In this document: in pieces, positions 57,808 through 64,000 of the stretch
Numbering within the stretch: the first letter of the stretch is position 1
How the letters are laid out: each line of letters opens with the position of its first letter
NCBI RefSeq assembly: GCF_000149955.1
Contig: NC_030995.1
Location: forward strand, 2,423,413 to 2,487,412
From: Fusarium oxysporum f. sp. lycopersici 4287
Taxonomy: Eukaryota; Ascomycota; Sordariomycetes; Hypocreales; Nectriaceae
DNA: 64,000 nt
Reading direction: 5' to 3'
Made by a program: the position numbers and the translations under genes
The notes under the pieces: generated by a model
Seen by the model: the letters and a program-made list of their open reading frames with translations, nothing else
The model's database searches: none
What the model was told of the DNA's origin: nothing

Positions 57808-59628
57808 ATGCCGACTCATCAGGACAACAATGATGCAGCATCTATTGATGAGAAGCAGGACGGCAAGATGTTCGAGGCATCTCTCGACCACATTCCAAGC
57901 CATGCCAACGGAACAGTCGCAACTATCGACGGCATAGATCCTGCAACTCTGCATAACGATGAAGTAATCACCCAGGCGATACAGGCCATTGGTTTTGGCA
58001 AGTTCCAATGGCAACTGACTTTCTCATGTGGTTTCGGCTTCCTAGTAGATCAGGTCAATACTCTTACCAATCCATCTTTGAAGCCTCTGAACTGATAATG
58101 TAATCAGATGGTCCTTGTATCGATCAGCCTTGTTACACCTCAAGCCGCCATGGAATTCGGTCCTCGATATGCGACTCTCCTATCTGCATCTTCGTATGCT
58201 GGCTTACTCGTCGGCGCTTTGTTTCTTGGTACACTCGCCGATAATTTCGGCCGCAGATTAGTTTGGCAGGCGTCTATTTTCGGATGCTCTATCTTGACTA
58301 CCATTGCAGCTTGTTCGCCTAGTTGGGCTGCCTTGAATGTCTTTGTGGCTTTGATTGGCCTGTTTGCTGGCGGAAACCGTGAGCCACCTATGAGCCTTCC
58401 CAGAGAGTGACGCCAAGATGTTTCTTGGTCTTGATGCGACACTGGCTAATCTCTTACTTATCTAAAGTGGCTATCGACTTGACACTTCTGGCGGAAGCAA
58501 TCCCTCAAGAATGGTCGTTCATCCTATCAAGTCTCGCAGGAATCTGGGGCCTCGGAAATGCTGTCACGGGCCTTATTGGTAAATACCCGAACGCCTCGCT
58601 GTCACATTTACTGATCTTTCACAGCCTGGCCGCTCCTTGTTAACTTCGGATGCCCCAGCGGCTCAACCCCCGAGACTTGCAGCCGCGGCGAGAACATGGG
58701 TTGGCGATATCTCTACATCACTCTTGGTGGGCTCTGCCTCGTCATGTCACTCATCCGTGCTTTCGTCTTACGATCCCTCGAATCTCCACGATGGCTCGTC
58801 TCTTGTGGAAAGATGAACGAGGCCGCCGAGGTAATCAACCATATCAGCAGGATGAACAAGTCGAACTATCACGTCACTGGTGATAACTTCCTGCAGCCTG
58901 AACAAGAGAAAGCCGATGGTGAGGTACGGTCTTGGCGTGCGAATATTGATCGAGCGTCAAGACTCTTCTCTGGTGCTAAGCAGATACGCCTGATGATTGG
59001 TCTCATCATGATATGGGCTCTCATTGGCATTGCGTAAGTCTGACCCTACGAGCACAATTCTATATACCTAATAACAAACAGATACCCACTCTATACCATC
59101 TTCCTCCCTTACTACCTCGCAGCTCACGGAGCCAACTTTGGTGAAACCAGCAACTACATCACCTACCGCGACTGGACCGTTTCCTCAGTTGTCGGCATCT
59201 TCGGCCCCCTCCTCAGCACCATCCTCGTATCATCACGCTACTTCAAGTCCAAGCGCTCAATGCTCCTCACTGGTGTTATCTGTGCCGCTTTCTCCGGAGC
59301 GTTCACCTCAGCTAGAACAGCAGCACAAAACCTCGCATTCTCATGCATGATTAACTTCTCGCTTAATGCCCTTTATGCTATTGTTTACTCTTATACGCCC
59401 CAGGTTCTTCAGGTTCAGAATCGCGGTCTTGGTATGGGGTTGCTTATGGCGGTTGGGAGGATGGCGTCGCTTAGTGCGCCGTTCATTGCGACTTTTGCGG
59501 ATGTTACGACTTCGGCGCCGATTTGGGTCGCGTGTGCTTGTTTTTTGGCGATTGGACTTATTGCTATGGCTCTTCCGGCGGATACGAGACCTTATGTATC
59601 GAAGAAGAGCCATGAGTCTAGCGTTTGA
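57808..59628 (+). CDS. MFS transporter (metabolite/SV2-like type)
   Basis: Five exons (57808-58053, 58108-58378, 58468-58578, 58625-59033, 59082-59628), 527 aa, all in phase. Twelve helices; GTLADNFGRRLVWQASIFG is motif A, and LFAGGNLAIDLTLLAEAIPQ lies in the first half. The loop NFGCPSGSTPETCSRGENMG precedes GWRYLYITLGGLCLV. LRSLESPRWLVSCGKMNEAAEVI is the central loop and SYTPQVLQVQNRGLGMGLLM lies in the second half. It resembles fungal relatives of SV2/bacterial 4-hydroxybenzoate-type carriers. Plasma-membrane uptake of an organic acid or the block's substrate is a reasonable guess. Confidence 0.87.
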
Positions 59629-59717
59629 GCGGGCATTGGCAGGAGGTTGTAGTATTTGCGCTAGCTTCTACTGTATTGTGTTTGTATCAGAGTGGGAACA
59701 GAAATTATGCTTCTTCT

Positions 59718-61147
59718 TCATCCCCAATACTTCTTGATATCCTTCAAGTCCTCAGCCAACGCAACGGGATTATCAAGGCCCGGGAAGTGTCCACCAAACT
59801 CGTGATCTGAGTAATAGCATTAGACGAATAAAACAAACCCCTGGACGGAATGAGCACTCACTTTTGTACGAAACAAGATTTCCAACTCGGCCAGCTAGTT
59901 CCGGGGGCCAAAACCCGACATTATACTTGAAAGCGCTGAAGAGCATTGGCGCATCAGTATTGGCCTTTGTGTAAGTCGTCATAAAGCCTGCAGGGTTCGA
60001 GTAGTATATGTATACGGATGACGCAAAGGTCTTGGTGAGGTGGTACAATGCAACCGTCTTCAGCATTTCGTTATGGTCCAGAACAGATGGAAGGGCTTCC
60101 GGCTCGTGGATCAGACCCTTATAAATATCAGCACTATTACAAGAAGTTATAAGGTTTAGACTTACAGGCAATAAGCTTCTCTCCAATCCAGGATAATTGC
60201 CCAATTGGATTATCGTAGAGGGCGAGGCCGATAGTGTTTGGCTAAGATCGGCCTTTAGAACGATACATTATACCTGGCATCTGAACTCACCTTTGTTAAT
60301 TGCTCCATGAAATAAGCATTGCCAGTTGTAGCCCACTCTTCAGAGAGTTTAGCTTCGAATTCCTCAAGAGGTGACAATTTGATATCCTCGGCGGCGAGCT
60401 GGGTTCTGTCCAAGGGGGTAAACGGAAGAAATGACAAATGAGCCAGCCGCACAGAAGTGTTGAAATTTGCATAAAGACTGTATGTAACACCGGATCCCCA
60501 GTCCGTTCCGTACGCCGCGAACTTAGGGTATCCCAAGACTTTGGTCATAAGGGTATTAAAGACCCTCGCCGTATCGTGAATAGTCCAGGTCGGCGGCGGT
60601 GCCGATGAGAATGCAAAGCCTGGAAGAGATGGTATGATGACATGAAAGTCATCCTTGAGCTTCTCGATCAATGGGATGAATTCTAGAAACGAGCCGGGCC
60701 ATCCGTGGTTAAGAACCAAGGGGATAGCTTTGGGGTTATGGGACTTTTGGTGGATGAAGTGGATGGTTTGGTTCTCGATGTCAGCAGTGAAATGGTGGAA
60801 CCTAGCAGTATTTTTGTCAGCATCAATAGTTGAGACCCGATTTTATGCCCAAAAGCATACTTATTTAGCTTTCGCTGCTCAGCTTCCCAGTCAAAATTGT
60901 CGATCAACTCGTTCCTCAAGGATACCAAGGTTTGCAAGGGAATACCGGCATCTGGAGCGAGATAGTCGCCATTTGTTGGTAGATTCGTTCTCTTGGCTAG
61001 GTCAATCATATGAGGGACTCCATGAGAAAGGTTAATGGTGAACGGCTTCAGATTGAAGCTGCTACCTTTGCCGTCGCGAGGCGTAGGGGTTGCGTCGACA
61101 TGGAATAATGACGACGTGAGGAAAGCAATGCTAAGGAAGGACCTCAT
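59718..61147 (-). CDS. Secreted epoxide hydrolase (EPHX1-like)
   Basis: An N-terminal signal peptide (MRSFLSIAFLTSSLFHVDAT) is followed by an epoxide-hydrolase N-terminal domain (WEAEQRKLNK) and the alpha/beta-hydrolase core. Motifs: oxyanion HGWPGSFLEFIPLI, nucleophile Asp in AAYGTDWGSGVTYSL, lid region SSVYIYYSNPAGF, and catalytic His in HEFGGHFPGLDNP. It converts epoxides to diols, here outside the cell or in the secretory path. The junction near 60135-60170, between SWIGEKLIA and ADIYKGLIHEPEALPSV, does not join in phase with the obvious GTAAGT...TAG intron. A one-base change or an unusual splice site is possible. Convergent with the MFS gene; it has no copy of the shared promoter motif, so membership of the block is uncertain. 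Confidence 0.8.
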
Positions 61148-62010
61148 TGCGAATAAATGGTGAAAATGGTATATATAGAATGACTTATTTCCGTTTATAT
61201 GCGACTGCGTTTCTTATTTATTCCTCTCCTAGTATATAGCTGCCGAAGAGCTCCACATCTAAGTAGAATGAGTGTTTATAACATAATGCTTTCAAATCAC
61301 TTAATTCAGTATTATAAATCTAACTCTTGATGATAAAGACGCAAGTAGCACCTTCTGGGTTATTGACCCGCAATTATTCTGCAGGTAATGTAACCTTCTG
61401 GATGTTTTGGTGGATATGTCATACCATGTAGCCATTAGTCAACTATGCAACCCCGCTCTGATCTGACAAGTACTTTTAACCTAGCAATCCCTTCAATCCC
61501 AGGACAGATATAAAGTCGTGTATTTGTCAGCTTACAATTTCCAAAAGTTATATCTTCTAAACTCTATATGGGATGAATGTAAGACGTGTGTAACATCGCG
61601 GAAGTTACACACGATAGTAACATGCTTTTCCAGGAGAAGTGAGGATTCATGTTGCGAAGCGATACAACACTTATTCCTCTATTATCTAATGATAGGGCTC
61701 CTTGTTCTTAGGCCGGCGGTCTAACAGGTCGACCGACGATGCTGCCTCTGTTACATGGTGAATATAGGTAGACTGGAGTCGGATGATGATACTCCTCTAT
61801 ATCAACATGCTCCTGCCTTCACCGGTCCTTTGTAAAGAAGAGCCCCCGCATCTTAGTTCAAGTGGCGCTATATTTACGGCCTTTGCAACTACTATATCTT
61901 GGTATTTCTCAGTCAGTCACGAGAAGACCTCGGGTCGGGCCGTTTCATGTACAACTTCTCCCATCGATCCATTATTCTGAGGGGGCCATAACTAGACATA
62001 AAAGGCCGGA
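61148..62010. other. Intergenic, no gene seen
   Basis: AT-rich 860 bp holding the epoxide hydrolase promoter. No open frame with family resemblance. Confidence 0.45.
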
Positions 62011-63082
62011 TCACCATCCAGCATACACCGCTCCCTCATACCCTTTCAACGTAATCCCATTCTCAAAAGTATCCACATTATCTCCAAGCAACCTCCTCCC
62101 CCAATCCCCCTTGACCTTAACCTTCTGCTCCTCCTCCGAAAAGCTCAACAAAACAAGTGCTTTCCTCCCATCATAACTCGTCATGGTATACGCAAAAACA
62201 TCCTCGCTATCTTTGTACTCATCCAAGATGTCAAACCGTCCATACACAAAAACATCCTTCTCCTTCTGTCGCAGCTCAAGAACCTGTTTGTAGAAAGCTA
62301 ACACGCTATCATCATCCTTTTCTTGCTGGGCAACGTTCCATTCATCATAGTCGTCGTTGATGCGCATCCAGGGCTTGTCGCTGGTGGTGAAGCCTCCGTT
62401 GGTGTCGGCGTTCCATTGCATTGGCAATCGACCGTTGTCTCTGGCCTTGAGTCTCATTTCCCTCATGATGTCTGACATATCAGCTCCAGGACCTCTCTTC
62501 TTGAGCACGCTGTTGTAATAGTTCAAGCCTTCAACATCGATGTAGTCCTCGATCTTCCATGACTCAGGCACATTAGCCATGCCGATTTCTTGACCTTGGA
62601 GAAGGAACAACGTTCCACTGAGTGTTCCGAGGTAAATCGCCAGCATCTTAGCAGCCTCCTTTCGGAACTCGGGCTTATCAGATCCATAGCGTGATAGAGA
62701 ACGTCCAGAGTCGTGGTTGTCCATGTAAACTGAGTTCCAACCATCAAACTTCGGCATAGCTCCTTGCCAACGACTCGTAATGGCCTTGAGTTTGGACAGT
62801 CTGAAGTCATCACGTTCGTATTTATGATTTGGACCAAAGTCCATATCAACAATATCTCCCGTGAACAACATATTCAGCTCATGCCTGTCTTTGGCAACAT
62901 AACTAGCCACACTATCCTCATCCTTTGTGAAGCCTAGTTCTCCGACTGTCATACAATCATACTTGTCGATGACTTTCTCCCTCATCTCTCTTATATACTC
63001 GTGCATACGTGGCCCGCTAGCAAAGTACTTATCGCCCGGTTGGAACTCGGCGTCTGGTCGAGTGATAGGTGCGTCGGGAAGA
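62011..63082 (-). pseudogene. GH13 maltase/alpha-glucosidase, 5' part cut off by a retrotransposon
   Basis: C-terminal two-thirds of a fungal GH13 alpha-glucosidase. It begins abruptly with LPDAPITRPDAEFQPGD, right at the LTR boundary, and carries the acid/base region DCMTVGELGF, the third catalytic Asp in YMDNHDSGRSLSRYGSD, LFLLQGQEIGMANVP and PMQWNADTNGGFTTSDKPWM, to a beta-sandwich C-terminus ending GYEGAVYAGW. The N-terminal barrel with the nucleophile (GFRMD region) is absent. Here the frame ends where the LTR starts at 63083. The remaining part should lie beyond the element, outside this window. Not functional as is unless it is re-started downstream. Confidence 0.8.
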
Positions 63083-63288
63083 TGTCAGATATTAAGGTGA
63101 ATCGTGTATATTTCTTGATTCTTTCGCAATCGAAGGACCATTGAGACCTTATATCTTTGACTGGTTCCTTCTAGGACTTGAGTCCTAGAAAGTCCTAGAT
63201 GAAAGTCCTACGATCTAAGTTTAGGGCGTCAAACTTTAATCCTGAACCTTAATCCTGAAGTTGAGGGTGAACCCTCCAACATTCAACA
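63083..63288 (-). repeat. 3' LTR of a second copia-like element
   Basis: 206 bp with TG...CA ends; in element orientation it starts TGTTGAATGTTGG and ends ATATCTGACA. It contains a 9-bp-arm inverted repeat TCTAGGACT-TG-AGTCCTAGA at 63170-63189. It shares the TCTAGGACT and AATCCTGAAG words with the first element's LTR but is a different family. Bases 63078-63082 (GAAGA) are the presumed target duplication. Confidence 0.75.
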
Positions 63289-63301
63289 CACCCCCTCAGG
63301 C

Positions 63302-64000
63302 TCAATAGGTCCCAGTTGAGCCTGCATTTCCTAGGCAGTCTTCTATCCTCTGGAGCCTTGCTTCTATTCCTTCTTGCTTCCGGCTCTGCTGCTGTCTTTC
63401 CTGAATATCTTCCAGGCCAAGTTGATAGAGGAAGCGGTTCCATCTGCCTGCCGGCAGGGCCTTTGTTAATCCGTCTGCGATCATATCCGTTGATTTGGTG
63501 TATTTGACTTGAATTCTCCCTTCTTGGACCTCCTGTCTCAGCCAGTGGTTGTGAATATCCACGTGCCGCAACTTAGTCTTCAAAGTAGCGATTTCGGCGG
63601 TCACAAGGTTGATAGTTTGAGTATTGTCGCAGTCGATACGGATAGTCGGATCATCCATCTGAACTGTAAGCTCTTTCAACAGCCGACTCACATAGAGGGA
63701 TTCCTTAGCAGCCTGTGCCAGGGCTAGGAGCTCTGCCTCTGTTGTGGATGTGGTGACTGTGTCCTGCTTGCTAGCTCTCCAGCCGATCAACCCGTCGAAT
63801 AGTCGGATAGTGTACGCTTGGGAGCTTTTCCGATCAAGGGTGTTATCGGCAAAAGAAGCGTCACTAGCAACTGTAAGACCTCCGGGCCCTCCGAATCGTA
63901 GGGCTCGGTGCCTTGTGTGTGAGAGGTAGTGGATAACGCGGTCGGCGGCGTCTTGGTGTTCTTGGCCAGGGTTGACAAGAAATCGGGCCAGCCTGGAGGC
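63302..64000 (-). CDS. Copia polyprotein C-terminus (RNase H), partial
   Basis: The frame is open from the window edge and ends at 63302. RNase H shows VASDASFADN, LIGWRASKQDTVTTSTTEAE, IRIDCDNTQTINLV, LRHVDIHNHWLRQEVQEGRI and the closing TDMIADGLTKALPAGRW, all usual for copia. A charged tail (QERQQQSRKQEGIEARLQRI) follows. No stop or shift is visible in this part. Confidence 0.85.
   Translation of the reverse strand, partial: ASRLARFLVNPGQEHQDAADRVIHYLSHTRHRALRFGGPGGLTVASDASFADNTLDRKSSQAYTIRLFDGLIGWRASKQDTVTTSTTEAELLALAQAAKESLYVSRLLKELTVQMDDPTIRIDCDNTQTINLVTAEIATLKTKLRHVDIHNHWLRQEVQEGRIQVKYTKSTDMIADGLTKALPAGRWNRFLYQLGLEDIQERQQQSRKQEGIEARLQRIEDCLGNAGSTGTY

Larger units (their letters stand above)
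63083..64000 (-). mobile_element. 3' end of a second copia-like retrotransposon
   Basis: LTR, purine-rich tract (GAGGGGGTG, 63289-63297) and the end of a copia polyprotein, all on the minus strand. The rest lies past the right edge. Inserted in the GH13 gene. Confidence 0.8.

Noticed and set aside
59718..61147. Including the epoxide hydrolase in the Rieske/BVMO block
   Set aside because: It is secreted, lacks the shared promoter motif and only abuts the MFS gene at the 3' ends; kept separate.

Overview
The window is nuclear DNA of a filamentous ascomycete. Genes have short (about 45-80 nt) GT-AG introns with CTAAC/CTAAT-like branch sites, Zn2Cys6 regulators, GPI-anchored proteins and Ty1/copia retrotransposons. 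The mix of families looks most like Fusarium or a close Hypocrealean; the species is an inference. Exon coordinates are hand readings from splice consensus and reading-frame continuity.

Left part (1-29 kb): an accessory-type mosaic. A decayed amino-acid permease is followed by an unrecognised ~800-codon gene split in its last exon by an intact 4.9-kb copia element (identical 197-bp LTRs, 5-bp target duplication, open 1471-codon polyprotein). Next come a DUF829/TMEM53 (PaxU-like) protein, a seven-helix membrane protein, a Cys-rich GPI-type wall protein, a decayed kinase-like gene, a 118-aa conserved unknown, a partial duplication of the FAH-family 3' end, a divergent FAH-family/DUF3500 pair, a small ricin-B-type lectin and a ferric reductase pseudogene.

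Middle part (29.7-47.1 kb): a compact eight-gene block that reads as a flavonol-glycoside (rutin-like) catabolic cluster. It holds a sugar-porter MFS, a GH78-like alpha-L-rhamnosidase, a GH3 beta-glucosidase, a quercetinase-type bicupin dioxygenase, an alpha/beta-hydrolase esterase, a salicylate-hydroxylase-like FAD monooxygenase, a Zn2Cys6 regulator and a second MFS. None of the enzymes shows a signal peptide, which suggests uptake of the glycoside followed by cytosolic breakdown. A GGGGTC-type motif recurs in three divergent promoters of this block.

Right part (47.9-64 kb): after an F-box/LRR-like pseudogene lies a second candidate block: a Zn2Cys6 regulator, a Rieske oxygenase, a Baeyer-Villiger-type monooxygenase, a YjlB-like cupin and an MFS transporter, then a secreted epoxide hydrolase. 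Two of its divergent promoters share a different motif, CGGSCCGCTTCCG. The window ends in a GH13 maltase-type gene cut by a second copia-like element that runs off the right edge.
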